A stretch of 64,000 nt of DNA from CAYPEL01 sp036479985 (GCA_965224815.1 CBDDAF010000003.1:1240001-1304000), one strand, 5' to 3'; counted from the first letter of the stretch, positions 53,554-63,221 are shown. The notes: a model not told the origin generated them from the letters alone. Numbers and translations are program-made.

Positions 53554-53970
53554 ATGAATATTCAGCGGTTTGCCGATTTCTGGAGGGCTATGTTTTTCTT
53601 TGTGTCGACGATTACCGTTGGTGTTCTGCTCTATTTGATCGTCACTGTCTGGCAGCCTATCTGGTCGAGTGGTTTCAAAGACTTCGATAATATTTCCAGA
53701 TCGATTATGCACCTTGATAGAACCGCCAAGCCGGTTGCAGAAATGGCACCGCTCATGCTGGGGCAAATAGATGAAATACGCAAAGTTATGATGCGTATGG
53801 ATGCTTCAATGAAAACCATAGAAACCCTGAGCCCTAACATGCTTGCTTTGAATTACAGCATGAACAAGATGACCTGGATTCTTTCCAATCAAATGGGTGT
53901 GATGACGGGAGAGATGGATCTAATGAGAAACAAAATGTCCCCAATGGGTATGATGCCGTTTAATTGGTAA
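53554..53970 (+). CDS. Methionine-rich membrane-anchored protein of unknown function
   Basis: I do not recognise this 138-residue protein. It has one membrane helix (about residues 12-32: FFFVSTITVGVLLYLIVTVW) and a long helical C-terminal part, probably periplasmic, with 17 methionines in the last 77 residues, many at spacings of 3-4 (MNKM, NQMGVMTGEMDLMRNKMS, GMMPFNW). There is no cysteine or clear domain. I start at the ATG at 53554 because a GGGGGAAG ribosome site precedes it; an ATG four codons earlier is possible. It is divergent from rnpB and convergent with pgi. Confidence 0.75.
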   Translation: MNIQRFADFWRAMFFFVSTITVGVLLYLIVTVWQPIWSSGFKDFDNISRSIMHLDRTAKPVAEMAPLMLGQIDEIRKVMMRMDASMKTIETLSPNMLALNYSMNKMTWILSNQMGVMTGEMDLMRNKMSPMGMMPFNW

Positions 53971-53976
53971 CGCTGT

Positions 53977-54061
53977 ATTGAGAACACGGCATACCCTGTA
54001 GGAGCGGCTTCAGCCGCGATGGCCAGCGGCATGCTTTCGCGGCTGAAGCCGTTCCTACAGG
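53977..54061 (-). repeat. REP-centred element, copy 7 (partial)
   Basis: The hairpin is at 53995-54061 (CCTGTAGGAGCGGCTTCAGC and complement, one mismatch near the right end). The left flank TATTGAGAACACGGCATACC resembles the inner part of the long arm. The right flank is weakly like the short arm. It sits between two convergent stop codons (Met-rich gene and pgi). Confidence 0.82.
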
Positions 54062-54077
54062 TTCTATAATGATAGTT

Positions 54078-55715
54078 TCAAGACTTATGCTGCTGCCTGT
54101 ATAGATCAATCAATCCTGCAGTTGAACTATCATGTAAACCAGCATCAGCTGAACCGAGTTCGGACTGGATGGTTTTTGCAAGTTGCTTACCTAACTCGAC
54201 ACCCCACTGGTCGAACGAGTTAATCCCCCAAATAACCCCTTGTACAAAGATTTTATGTTCATATAAGGCAATCAACATGCCTAGCATGTGCGGAGTTAGC
54301 TTCGGGTATACCAGTGAGTTGGTGGGATGATTGCCGGGAAACACTTTGTGAGGCAGCAGTGCCTCAAGCTCTGTTACTGGCATTCCTGTTTCAGCCAGTT
54401 CTATTTTTACTTCTGCCTCCGTCTTTCCACGCATTAACGCTTCGGTTTGTGCGACAAAATTTGAGAACAATATTGTTTGTTGTTTGTCGATGTCGTGGTG
54501 TGCATTAACAGCTATCAAAAAATCAGCAGGAATCAATCGCGTGCCCTGATGAATTAATTGATAAAACGCATGCTGCCCGTTCGTCCCTGGCTCACCCCAG
54601 ATAATGGGGCCGGCATCATAGTCGACAGCTTTACCATCACGATTGACACGTTTGCCATTACTCTCCATGTCACCTTGCTGAAAGTACGCCGGAAAACGAT
54701 GTAAATGCTGATCATAAGGTAGAATTGCTTGCGTTTCTGCACCAAAGAAATTGTTATACCAGATGCCAAGCAGCGCCATCACAACAGGTATATTTTGTTC
54801 CAGTGGTGTTTGCCTGAAGTGTTGATCCATTGCATGACCACCTGTGAGTAACTCCTCAAAATTGTCCATGCCGATAGTCAGGGCGATCGATAAACCAATC
54901 GCCGACCAAAGCGAATAGCGGCCACCTACCCAATCCCAGAATTCGAACATGTTGTCTGTATCAATACCAAACGCAGCGACTTCTTTTGTATTGGTAGACA
55001 GGGCAACAAAATGTTTTGCAACAGCACTTTCATCTCCGGCTGCTGCTAACAGCCAGTCTCGTGCATATTGTGCATTTGTGAGGGTCTCCTGAGTAGTAAA
55101 GGTTTTTGAAGCGACCAGAAATAATGTCGTGTGTGGATCCAGGCCAGCGAGTGTATCGGCTATTTGACTGCCATCGATATTGGAAACGAAGTGGGTTCGT
55201 AAAGATCCTGCATAGGGCTTAAGTGCTTCGGTTACCATTACCGGGCCAAGATCGGAACCACCGATGCCAATATTAACAATATCGGTCATCGCTTTGCCGT
55301 TATAGCCTTTCCATTTTCCTTGCCGTACGCGTTCGGTAAAGTTACGCATTTTATCGAGCACACGATTGACTTCGGGCATGACATCTTCGCCATCAACCAT
55401 GACGGAGGTGTTTGCGCGGTTTCTTAATGCCGTATGCAGAACAGCGCGCTGTTCGGTGAAATTAATCTTTTCACCGTTGAACATGCGTTCAATTTCGTTG
55501 GGTATGCCGCACTCACGGGCAAGGTTGAATAGCAGGCGCATGGTTTCTTCGGTGATGCGGTTTTTGGAATAATCGAGTAACAGGTCGCCGCAGTTTAGAG
55601 AGAATTTTTTGAAGCGCTCGGCATCCTGGTCGAACAGGTCGCGCATGTGTAGATTTTTTACCTGTTTATGGTGTTGTTGGAGGGTTTTCCAGGATGTTTT
55701 TTTAGTTAATTTCAT
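54078..55715 (-). CDS. pgi: Glucose-6-phosphate isomerase
   Basis: Interconverts glucose-6-phosphate and fructose-6-phosphate. The 545-residue protein has the family blocks IGIGGSDLGPVMVTEAL, SKTFTTQETLTNA, the signature GGRYSLWSAIGLSIAL, and the C-terminal INSFDQWGVELGKQLA. The catalytic Glu and His regions (GEPGTNGQHAFYQLIHQGT) are intact. It lies 118 bp downstream of zwf on the same strand. Confidence 0.97.
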   Translation of the reverse strand: MKLTKKTSWKTLQQHHKQVKNLHMRDLFDQDAERFKKFSLNCGDLLLDYSKNRITEETMRLLFNLARECGIPNEIERMFNGEKINFTEQRAVLHTALRNRANTSVMVDGEDVMPEVNRVLDKMRNFTERVRQGKWKGYNGKAMTDIVNIGIGGSDLGPVMVTEALKPYAGSLRTHFVSNIDGSQIADTLAGLDPHTTLFLVASKTFTTQETLTNAQYARDWLLAAAGDESAVAKHFVALSTNTKEVAAFGIDTDNMFEFWDWVGGRYSLWSAIGLSIALTIGMDNFEELLTGGHAMDQHFRQTPLEQNIPVVMALLGIWYNNFFGAETQAILPYDQHLHRFPAYFQQGDMESNGKRVNRDGKAVDYDAGPIIWGEPGTNGQHAFYQLIHQGTRLIPADFLIAVNAHHDIDKQQTILFSNFVAQTEALMRGKTEAEVKIELAETGMPVTELEALLPHKVFPGNHPTNSLVYPKLTPHMLGMLIALYEHKIFVQGVIWGINSFDQWGVELGKQLAKTIQSELGSADAGLHDSSTAGLIDLYRQQHKS

Positions 55716-55778
55716 TGATGTTGGTTTATATAATTTATAAGGGTTGAGCGCTATCGCGCTTACTTTAATTTATCCCCT

Positions 55779-55807
55779 CTCCCTAGCCCTCCCCCTGAGG
55801 GGGAGGG
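55779..55807. repeat. GC-rich hairpin between zwf and pgi
   Basis: CTCCCTAGCCCTCCCCCTGA followed by GGGGGAGGG gives a 9 bp stem CCCTCCCCC/GGGGGAGGG with loop TGA. It is the common CCCTCCCCCTGAGGGGGAGGG intergenic type. It may attenuate read-through from zwf into pgi, but there is no T-run. Confidence 0.55.
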
Positions 55808-55833
55808 GATTAAAACAGAAAGGTTAGTGAATA

Positions 55834-57306
55834 TTATTCGTCATCCTCTTCCATGGTGTTGCGCCAGCGTTGGTCTTGTCGATCGAACAAGCGATCTGCT
55901 TCAGGTGGACCCCAGCTTCCAGCTGGATAAGTCTGGATAAAATCGCGCTCCATGGACCAGTTCTTGAGAATTGGATCAACCACTTTCCAGGCCCAGCTGA
56001 CTTCGTCATAGCGCAGGAACAGGGATCGGTCGCCTTCGATTACATCGAGCAGTAATGCCTCATAGGCATCCAGGTTAGACTGGTTGATACCACAATAACT
56101 AGCATCTAGCCGGGTGGTTTCGCTGCGCATTTCCAGCCCATCTTGTTTGGTTTGCATCTCGATGCGAATACATTCATTGGGTTGGATGTTCATCAATATC
56201 CAGTTGGGTTTAATTTTCTCAATCTGGGTTTCACGAAATAATTGCTGAGGCGGATGTTTGAAGCGAATGGCAATCATGGAATTACGTTTTGTCATGCGCT
56301 TGCCGGTGCGCAAGTAAAACGGCACGTTACGCCAGCGCCAATTATCAATATACAGCTTCATCGCCGCATAGGTTTCAGTCACGCTTTGTGCTGGCACATC
56401 GGGTTCGTCTAAATAGCCCGGTGCTTTTTCACCGTTGACCATACCACTACCATATTGTGCCCGAAATGCGTGTGCATTCACTGCGTTTTGTGGGATCGGC
56501 CGGATGGAGCGCAACACTTTGACCTTTTCGTCACGCAGCGATTCGGAGTCCAGACTGGCGGGTGGTTCCATCGCCACCAGTGTCAGCATTTGCAATAGAT
56601 GGCTCTGGATCATATCGCGCATGGCACCCGAACGGTCGTAATAACCCGCCCGGCCTTCGGTGCCCTGTGCCTCATTATGAGTAATTTGAATGTGATCGAT
56701 ATAATTTCTGTTCCACAAAGGTTCGAGCATCAAGTTGGCAAAACGGAACACCATGACATTTTGTACGGTGCCCTTTCCCAGGTAGTGATCAATACGGAAA
56801 ATCTGGCTTTCTTCAAAGGATTTGCTTAACCGCCGATTCAAACTTTCCGCGCTTTCCAGGTCGTAACCAAAGGGCTTTTCGATCACCAGGCGACGCCAGC
56901 CGCCATTCTCACGGTTAAGCTCAACTTCACCGAGAGCTTTTGATACGGTTCCAAAATCGGCGGGGCTGATCGCCATGTAGAACACCAGATTGGGTGAAAA
57001 CTCTGAACCCTGGGTCAGGTAGTGATTCAACCCTGGGTAAACCTCTGCATCATTATGATCGCCGCCAAAAAAATGCAGGCGAGCAAGATAACGTTTGAGG
57101 ACTTCCGGGTCAGGTTGTTTGGCTTCAAGCCAACCAGCGACTTGTTGACGCCATTCGTCATCCGACCAGTCACGGCGGCCGAAGCCAACAATTTTAACGC
57201 CATCCGGTAATTCGCCCGCCGCATCGAGATGATACAACGCAGGCATTAATTTAATGCGCGACAGATTTCCTGTTGCACCAAATATTACGTAAGTACAGGC
57301 ATCCAT
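55834..57306 (-). CDS. zwf: Glucose-6-phosphate 1-dehydrogenase
   Basis: Entry enzyme of the oxidative pentose phosphate and Entner-Doudoroff routes. The 490-residue protein has the NADP-binding start FGATGNLSRIKLMPALY (residues 9-25), EKPFGYDLESA, and the substrate-binding signature RIDHYLGKGTVQN near 177. It lies between gnd and pgi, all on minus. Confidence 0.97.
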   Translation of the reverse strand: MDACTYVIFGATGNLSRIKLMPALYHLDAAGELPDGVKIVGFGRRDWSDDEWRQQVAGWLEAKQPDPEVLKRYLARLHFFGGDHNDAEVYPGLNHYLTQGSEFSPNLVFYMAISPADFGTVSKALGEVELNRENGGWRRLVIEKPFGYDLESAESLNRRLSKSFEESQIFRIDHYLGKGTVQNVMVFRFANLMLEPLWNRNYIDHIQITHNEAQGTEGRAGYYDRSGAMRDMIQSHLLQMLTLVAMEPPASLDSESLRDEKVKVLRSIRPIPQNAVNAHAFRAQYGSGMVNGEKAPGYLDEPDVPAQSVTETYAAMKLYIDNWRWRNVPFYLRTGKRMTKRNSMIAIRFKHPPQQLFRETQIEKIKPNWILMNIQPNECIRIEMQTKQDGLEMRSETTRLDASYCGINQSNLDAYEALLLDVIEGDRSLFLRYDEVSWAWKVVDPILKNWSMERDFIQTYPAGSWGPPEADRLFDRQDQRWRNTMEEDDE

Positions 57307-57326
57307 TTTATTAGTCCAATACCTTA

Positions 57327-57465
57327 GGAACCTCTGATTATTGAGCGAGATTCTGTAGGAGCGGCTTCAGCCGCGATGGGGCTGCGCTGTCCATCACGGC
57401 TAAAGCCGCTCCTACAGAATCTGCACTGTTCACTATGACAAAATACATGACACATCAGAGCTTCC
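57327..57465 (+). repeat. REP-centred MITE-like element, copy 8 (complete)
   Basis: The best-preserved copy, 139 bp. Terminal repeats GGAACCTCTGAT (57327-57338) and ATCAGAGCTTCC (57454-57465) match at 11 of 12 positions. Short arm at left (TATTGAGCGAGATTCTG), REP hairpin in the centre (57349-57421), long arm at right (CTGCACTGTTCACTATGACA onward). The right end lies 1 base from the gnd stop codon. Confidence 0.88.
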
Positions 57466-57466
57466 C

Positions 57467-58375
57467 TTATTTTTTAACCACCGCGTGCCCACCAAAGCCT
57501 TTACGCATCATCGCCAGCACTCGGTTAGCGAAATCTGCGCTGCCCTGGCTGGAGAATCGTGCTGATAGTGCCTGCATGATCACGGGTGCTGGCGTACCCT
57601 GATCAATAGATTCAACTGCTGTCCACCGCCCTTCACCAGAATCGGCAACAATGGGTTCTATACCGTCCAAAACCTGATCTTCATTTAATGCGGAGGCGGT
57701 AAGATCCAATAACCAGCTGCGTACTACTGATGAGTGACGCCATAGTTCAGATACTTGAGCCAGGTCGATATCAAATTCAGGCTTGTTCTTCATTAATGCA
57801 AAACCTTCCGCCATGGCCTGCATCATGCCGTATTCAATACCGTTGTGAATCATTTTTGTAAAATGTCCGGCTCCAACCGGGCCAACATGCGCCCAACCAT
57901 CTTTTTCCGATGGGGCAAGAATTTTCAGTGCAGGTGCTATTAACGCTGCGGCTTCGTCAGTACCTCCCACCATCAGACAGTAACCATTTTCCAGCCCCCA
58001 TATTCCACCTGAGGTACCGGCATCCATAAACTGGATATTGTGTTCTGCAAATATAGCCGCCCGACGTTGACTGTCATGATAGTTCGCATTACCGCCATCG
58101 ATAACCAGGTCACCTTCTTCGAGCATATCCAGTAATTCAGCCAGCACCTGCTCGGTTATTTCTCCGGCTGGCAACATTAGCCAAACTACTCTCGGCGCTG
58201 TCAGTTGCCTGACTGCATCGGACAAGGATGATGCTGGAATTAATCCGTCTTCTTTCTGGAGTTGATCAATAATATCCTGACCACGGTTGGATCCGACGAC
58301 TTCGATGCCGCCACGTAACAAGCGGCGCGCCATGTTGCCACCCATTTTGCCAAGCCCTATCATTGCCATGCGCAT
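57467..58375 (-). CDS. gnd: 6-phosphogluconate dehydrogenase, short (YqeC/GndA-like) form
   Basis: Oxidative decarboxylation of 6-phosphogluconate to ribulose-5-phosphate. At 302 residues this is the short form, about 170 residues less than the E. coli enzyme. It has the Rossmann start MAMIGLGKMGGNMARRLL, VIDGGNANYHDSQRR, the signature DAGTSGGIWGLENGYCLMVGG and HFTKMIHNGIEYGMMQ with the catalytic Lys. Short forms are often NAD-preferring. I start at the ATG at 58375, the normal N-terminus; AGGATGAGGATGACAGT precedes it. Confidence 0.95.
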   Translation of the reverse strand: MRMAMIGLGKMGGNMARRLLRGGIEVVGSNRGQDIIDQLQKEDGLIPASSLSDAVRQLTAPRVVWLMLPAGEITEQVLAELLDMLEEGDLVIDGGNANYHDSQRRAAIFAEHNIQFMDAGTSGGIWGLENGYCLMVGGTDEAAALIAPALKILAPSEKDGWAHVGPVGAGHFTKMIHNGIEYGMMQAMAEGFALMKNKPEFDIDLAQVSELWRHSSVVRSWLLDLTASALNEDQVLDGIEPIVADSGEGRWTAVESIDQGTPAPVIMQALSARFSSQGSADFANRVLAMMRKGFGGHAVVKK

Positions 58376-58523
58376 ACTGTCATCCTCATCCTGTGAATTT
58401 ATCATTGCAGTGTAACGCAAGCTGTTTTGTGGTGCGCTGAATAAGAAACAGTTAGTGTCTCTTGACGCCCACTTTGCTTTCGCCCACCCTTAAACATCTA
58501 CCGACTAGTTTCAAACTTTTATC

Positions 58524-60014
58524 ATGAATATCTTGTTTGCTGCCAGCGAAGCGCATCCTCTGATCAAAACCGGCGGTCTCGCCGACGTTGCAGGCAGCCT
58601 GCCGCGTGCTATCAAGAATGCCAAGCAAGAAATACGCCTGGTTTTACCAGCCTACCCGGCGGCTGTTGAAAATGCGGGCCCATTAAAAACGCTGGCGACC
58701 CTTGATTTACCCGGTATAGACACTGCAATAACCATATTACAGGGCCGCCTGCCCAAAACCCGCGTGACACTGTATCTAGTCGATGCCCCAACATTGTTTA
58801 ACCGTCCAGGGGGCCCTTATAGTCAGAAAGATGGCACTGATTGGCCAGATAATGCGCTGCGATTTGCCATATTTTGCCGTGCAGTCACCGAAATAGCTCA
58901 AAATCGTGCAGGGCTGGATTGGCAACCTGATATTGTGCATTGCAACGACTGGCAAACCGGTCTGGTCCCCGCCTTTCTTACACTGGAAAAAGTTCGCCCT
59001 GCGACAATTTTCACCATCCACAATCTGGCCTATCAAGGCCTGTTTAGCTGGCAACAATTCCAGACGTTAGAGGCACCTCAAGACTGGTGGTCGATGTATA
59101 AACTGGAATTTCACGATCAATTCTCCTTTATTAAAGGCGGGTTGGTTTACGCTGACAAACTAACCACCGTCAGCCCAACTTACGCTAAGGAAATTTGCAC
59201 GCCTGAATACGGCTGTGGACTTGAAGGATTGCTTGCATCACGCCGTGGCCAGCTTTCCGGCATCCTGAATGGTGTCGACTATGAAGTGTGGAACCCCGGC
59301 CAGGACACACTGATTCAACAGACCTATACCACTCGCACACTCAGCCGGAAACAGGAAAACAAATCCGCTGCGCTAAAAGCATTCAAATTGCCCGCTACCC
59401 CCAACACTGCTTTGTTGGGACACGTTGGGCGGTTGGTTGATCAGAAAGGCATTGACCTGCTCATAGAAATTATACCAGCACTTATTCAACGTCCAGTTCA
59501 ACTCGTCATACTGGGCACAGGCCAGAAGAAATTTGAAACCGCACTTAAGCAGCTGGCTGTTCAGTATCCGGACAAATTACAGGTTCATATCGGCTATAGC
59601 GAAGCTCTCTCTCACCTGATCGAAGCAGGCGCTGATGTTTTTCTTATGCCATCACGTTTTGAACCCTGCGGCCTGAATCAGCTATACAGCCTACGCTACG
59701 GAACTCCACCGGTAGTTCGCCATACCGGCGGCCTGGCTGATTCGATAACCCACACAAATGAAACAACCTTGCAACAGAAAACGGCAAACGGTTTTGTTTT
59801 TGAAAAAGCTTCAACTGTTGATCTATTAAAAACGATTGACCGGGCACTGTACTACTATGCTCAACCAGCTATTTGGAAACAGATTGTTAAGACTGGCATG
59901 CGAACAGATTTTTCCTGGCAACAGAGTGCGAATGCTTATCTGACTTTATATCGAGAGGCTCTCACAGAGCAACAAATCGGCAACTCGCCAGACTCCACAG
60001 AAGTCAACGTGTAA
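58524..60014 (+). CDS. glgA: Glycogen synthase (ADP-glucose)
   Basis: GT5 glycosyltransferase that elongates alpha-1,4-glucan from ADP-glucose. The 496-residue protein has the substrate-binding motif KTGGLADVAGSLPRA (residues 15-29), IFTIHNLAYQGLF, and the C-terminal MPSRFEPCGLNQLYSLRYGT with the conserved Glu of GT-B enzymes. It is divergent from gnd. glgB, glgC and glgP are not in the window. Confidence 0.96.
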   Translation: MNILFAASEAHPLIKTGGLADVAGSLPRAIKNAKQEIRLVLPAYPAAVENAGPLKTLATLDLPGIDTAITILQGRLPKTRVTLYLVDAPTLFNRPGGPYSQKDGTDWPDNALRFAIFCRAVTEIAQNRAGLDWQPDIVHCNDWQTGLVPAFLTLEKVRPATIFTIHNLAYQGLFSWQQFQTLEAPQDWWSMYKLEFHDQFSFIKGGLVYADKLTTVSPTYAKEICTPEYGCGLEGLLASRRGQLSGILNGVDYEVWNPGQDTLIQQTYTTRTLSRKQENKSAALKAFKLPATPNTALLGHVGRLVDQKGIDLLIEIIPALIQRPVQLVILGTGQKKFETALKQLAVQYPDKLQVHIGYSEALSHLIEAGADVFLMPSRFEPCGLNQLYSLRYGTPPVVRHTGGLADSITHTNETTLQQKTANGFVFEKASTVDLLKTIDRALYYYAQPAIWKQIVKTGMRTDFSWQQSANAYLTLYREALTEQQIGNSPDSTEVNV

Positions 60015-60074
60015 CCCACTAAAACAACAGCTTTCCCAGCGTATTTACAGGCTTCCACCCGGCCCTCTTCCGGG

Positions 60075-60080
60075 TATAAT
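60075..60080 (+). promoter_or_regulatory. Candidate -10 box for ppc
   Basis: A perfect TATAAT lies 77 bases upstream of the chosen ppc start; the -35 region (GGCTTCC, about 17 bases upstream) is weak. An in-frame ATG at 60079 overlaps this box, which argues against that ATG being the ppc start. Confidence 0.45.
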
Positions 60081-60156
60081 GCGACCTCCTTTTACAGGCT
60101 GCAGAGCCGTTGAGCCACTTTGTACAACCTTAGTATCGAGTGACTTATTTATACAC

Positions 60157-62973
60157 ATGGCAACAACAAACAAAGTTCCATTACCACAAGGTGACAAAGA
60201 GTTGCGCTCTCGAGTACGCCTGTTTGGCAATCTGTTGGGTGAAGTACTTGCAGAACATGCTGGAAATAATGTCCTCGTCGCGGTTGAAAAATTACGCAAA
60301 GGGTATATCCGGTTACGCAAAGCGGATGACCCTCGCCTGCGCAAGCGGCTGGCCCAACAAATCGACCTACTGGATCCAGACACACTCGTCCATGTGGTTC
60401 GCGCTTTTAACGTTTATTTCAGCCTTGTTAACATTGCCGAGGAAGCCTTCCAGCACAAAACCCGCAGGCGCCAGGCCGGCAAAGGTGTCCCACTTTGGAC
60501 CGGTTCCTTCGATCAGACTCTGCGTGATTTTCACAGCACTGGCATGAGCGAAGAACAATTACAAACACTCTTGCAACATACGCAGTACCTGCCCGTTTTT
60601 ACTGCACACCCGACTGAATCCAAACGTCGCGCTGTGATGTATACCCTAAGGCGAATTTTTATTACTGCGGAAAAACTTGATAAGCCCAAATTAAGCCGGG
60701 AAACGCAGGATGAAATTATTGAAGCCTTACGCAGCCACATCCAGATTTTGTGGAAAACGGACGAGGTACGTGTTCATAAGCCTTCTGTAGAAGACGAAAT
60801 TGTTAACGGCCTGTTTTATTTTCGTGAAAGCCTGTTTCAAGCGGTCCCGCTGGTCTACCGCTATCTGGAAAAATCAATTCGCCGCGTGTATGACGACAAC
60901 CGAATTAATATACCGCCCATTTTGCGATTTGGTTCCTGGATTGGCGGCGACCGAGATGGCAATCCATTTGTAAAACCTGAAACAACCCGTTATGCCTTAC
61001 GCTTGCATATGCAGACCATCATCAACGAATATTTGAGGCGGGTTGTTGCGTTGCGCAGCCAGCTCACTTATTCCAGTAGCATCATACATCCTAGCCAGGC
61101 TTTTGCAGACAGTCTAAAACAAGACATTGATGCTCACGCCGAGTTGCTTGGTCAAAAGCCAGAGCACTTTACACACGAACCCTACCGGTTAAAACTGTAC
61201 ATCATCCGCAAGCGGCTACAGCAGAACCTCGATTTTGTTTCATCTTTGATCGATCAAGGGATGAGCATACAATCCGGAAAATATTCACATCGATATGATA
61301 ACGAACAAGAACTACTAGCTGACCTGGAACTAGTACGCAGCTCACTCTATTCGCACGGTGACCAGAACGTAGCGGATGGCTTGCTCAAAGACCTCTTACA
61401 CCTGGTACATACCTTTGGTTTTTTCCTGGTGCATCTCGATATACGTCAGGAATCAACCCGGCATTCCGATGCTGTCGCCGAATTATGCAAACAACTCGAC
61501 CCACAAACAGATTACCTTGCCCTTAATGAAGAAGACCGGATTGCACTACTCTCCAGTTTTCTGGAAGGTGATAGTGTATCCATTCAACGCAATTCATTGA
61601 GTGAGGAAACACAAGAAACGCTAGCGGTTCTGGATGTCATCACTGAAATGCGCGACGAAGTGAGCGCCGAAGCATTTGGTACCTATGTCATCTCCATGAC
61701 CCACAACGCCAGTCATGTGCTAGAAGTCTTGTGGCTGGCCGCTTTAACCAGCCTGGCTGGCTGTAACAACGACGCCTGGTTTTGCCATCTTAAAATTAGC
61801 CCACTATTCGAAACGATTGAAGATCTTGAAGAAATCGAAAGTGTATTGACGCGGCTGTTTGATGTACCGGTATATCGCAAGTTTCTCCAGGCATCAGGCA
61901 ACCTGCAAGAAGTTATGCTCGGCTATTCAGATTCCTGCAAGGATGGAGGCATCCTTGCGTCAGCATGGAACCTGTATGAAGCGCAACAGAAAATAATCGC
62001 CATCACCAACAAGCACGACATTAAATGCCGTATGTTTCACGGCCGTGGCGGCACGCTCGGCCGCGGCGGTGGCCCGACCCACGACGCCATCCTCTCCCAG
62101 CCTCCTGCCACAGTACATGGCCAAATCAAGTTTACTGAGCAGGGTGAAGTGCTGTCGTATAAATACAGCAACGCGGAAACAGCTGTCTACGAACTATCCA
62201 TGGGAATTACTGGATTGTTAAAGGCAAGCCGGAATGTAGTTCAACAAGATAGCCAGCATTGCAATGAATACACCGATGTCATGGCCGAACTGGCAAAATA
62301 CGGGGAGCAGGCATACCGTCAATTAATCGATGAAACGGATGGCCTGCTGGATTACTTTTATGACGCAACCCCGGTTACCGAAATTGGACTTTTAAATATA
62401 GGTTCCCGTCCCAGCCATCGGAAAAAACAGGACCGCTCAAAAAGTTCTATTCGCGCCATACCCTGGGTCTTTGGTTGGGCACAGTCCCGGCACACGTTGC
62501 CCGCCTGGTATGGCATAGGCTCTGCACTCCAGCAGTGGAGCCAAAACCAGCCGGAACGGCTCAAACAATTACAGGTTATGTACCGTGAATGCCCCTTTTT
62601 CCGGGCACTCTTGAGCAATACCCAAATGTCGCTCGCCAAGGCAGAAATGGACATAGCCGACGAATATCGCGAATTGGCGGCAAATGCTTACAATGCGACA
62701 CATATATTTCAGACAATAGAATCTGAATTTGATCAGACCCTCCAACAGGTAAAATCCGTTGCTGACATCCACATAATGCTTGAGGAAAGCCCTTCACTCG
62801 CTCTGTCACTAGATCGTCGTAACCCCTATCTGGATCCTCTAAACCACATACAAATCAAATTATTATCCCGCATCCGAAATGAGTCACTCTCTGACGTCGA
62901 ACGGGATAAGTGGTTGGACCCTTTGTTAAGGACTATTAACGCCATTGCCAGCGGCATGCGTAATACGGGCTAG
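60157..62973 (+). CDS. ppc: Phosphoenolpyruvate carboxylase
   Basis: Anaplerotic carboxylation of PEP to oxaloacetate. The 938-residue protein has the catalytic His151 in PVFTAHPTESKRRA, the block RFGSWIGGDRDGNPFVKPET, HLDIRQESTRHSDAV, the glycine loop HGRGGTLGRGGGPTHDAILS with catalytic Arg, and the C-terminal NTG. It is a little longer than the E. coli enzyme (883). The start at 60157 gives MATTNKVPLPQGDKELRSRV; an upstream extension of 26 codons overlaps the promoter. Confidence 0.97.
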   Translation: MATTNKVPLPQGDKELRSRVRLFGNLLGEVLAEHAGNNVLVAVEKLRKGYIRLRKADDPRLRKRLAQQIDLLDPDTLVHVVRAFNVYFSLVNIAEEAFQHKTRRRQAGKGVPLWTGSFDQTLRDFHSTGMSEEQLQTLLQHTQYLPVFTAHPTESKRRAVMYTLRRIFITAEKLDKPKLSRETQDEIIEALRSHIQILWKTDEVRVHKPSVEDEIVNGLFYFRESLFQAVPLVYRYLEKSIRRVYDDNRINIPPILRFGSWIGGDRDGNPFVKPETTRYALRLHMQTIINEYLRRVVALRSQLTYSSSIIHPSQAFADSLKQDIDAHAELLGQKPEHFTHEPYRLKLYIIRKRLQQNLDFVSSLIDQGMSIQSGKYSHRYDNEQELLADLELVRSSLYSHGDQNVADGLLKDLLHLVHTFGFFLVHLDIRQESTRHSDAVAELCKQLDPQTDYLALNEEDRIALLSSFLEGDSVSIQRNSLSEETQETLAVLDVITEMRDEVSAEAFGTYVISMTHNASHVLEVLWLAALTSLAGCNNDAWFCHLKISPLFETIEDLEEIESVLTRLFDVPVYRKFLQASGNLQEVMLGYSDSCKDGGILASAWNLYEAQQKIIAITNKHDIKCRMFHGRGGTLGRGGGPTHDAILSQPPATVHGQIKFTEQGEVLSYKYSNAETAVYELSMGITGLLKASRNVVQQDSQHCNEYTDVMAELAKYGEQAYRQLIDETDGLLDYFYDATPVTEIGLLNIGSRPSHRKKQDRSKSSIRAIPWVFGWAQSRHTLPAWYGIGSALQQWSQNQPERLKQLQVMYRECPFFRALLSNTQMSLAKAEMDIADEYRELAANAYNATHIFQTIESEFDQTLQQVKSVADIHIMLEESPSLALSLDRRNPYLDPLNHIQIKLLSRIRNESLSDVERDKWLDPLLRTINAIASGMRNTG

Positions 62974-63221
62974 ACGGGCTGTAATATGGCCTAAAGTACA
63001 GCAAATAAGGGCTTGTACTCACTATGCATTTCGATAAAAATAGGCTATATAAACAATAACAGCGGTATGTTCTGCTAGGCCGTGTGCTGCAACTTTAAAT
63101 AAGCAGCCAATAACATTGCTTGATTTATATATTGCTGATTGACAAAAAAAGGATTGTTTACGGTAGGCAACCCCTCCTCAGACAATATTGTGTAACTCTT
63201 TAATATAGGCACATACCCAAG
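62974..63221. other. Intergenic region ppc to SARP-type gene, no gene seen
   Basis: 248 bp, AT-rich (runs such as TTGATTTATATATTGCTGAT). All frames carry stops. I see no REP element, tRNA or long hairpin. A TTGACA at about 63139-63144 could be a -35 box, but no good -10 lies 16-18 bases after it. Confidence 0.6.

Noticed and set aside
4599..57421. REP copies as a CRISPR array or as plain terminators
   Set aside because: The copies are kilobases apart with no unique spacers of constant length. The hairpins lack T-runs and one lies in a divergent promoter region, so simple termination does not explain them.
60079..60156. 26-residue N-terminal extension of Ppc
   Set aside because: Its ATG overlaps a TATAAT box, and the family N-terminus starts at 60157.
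62974..63221. Small gene or tRNA between ppc and the SARP-type gene
   Set aside because: All frames have multiple stops, and no cloverleaf or CCA-ending acceptor stem is visible.
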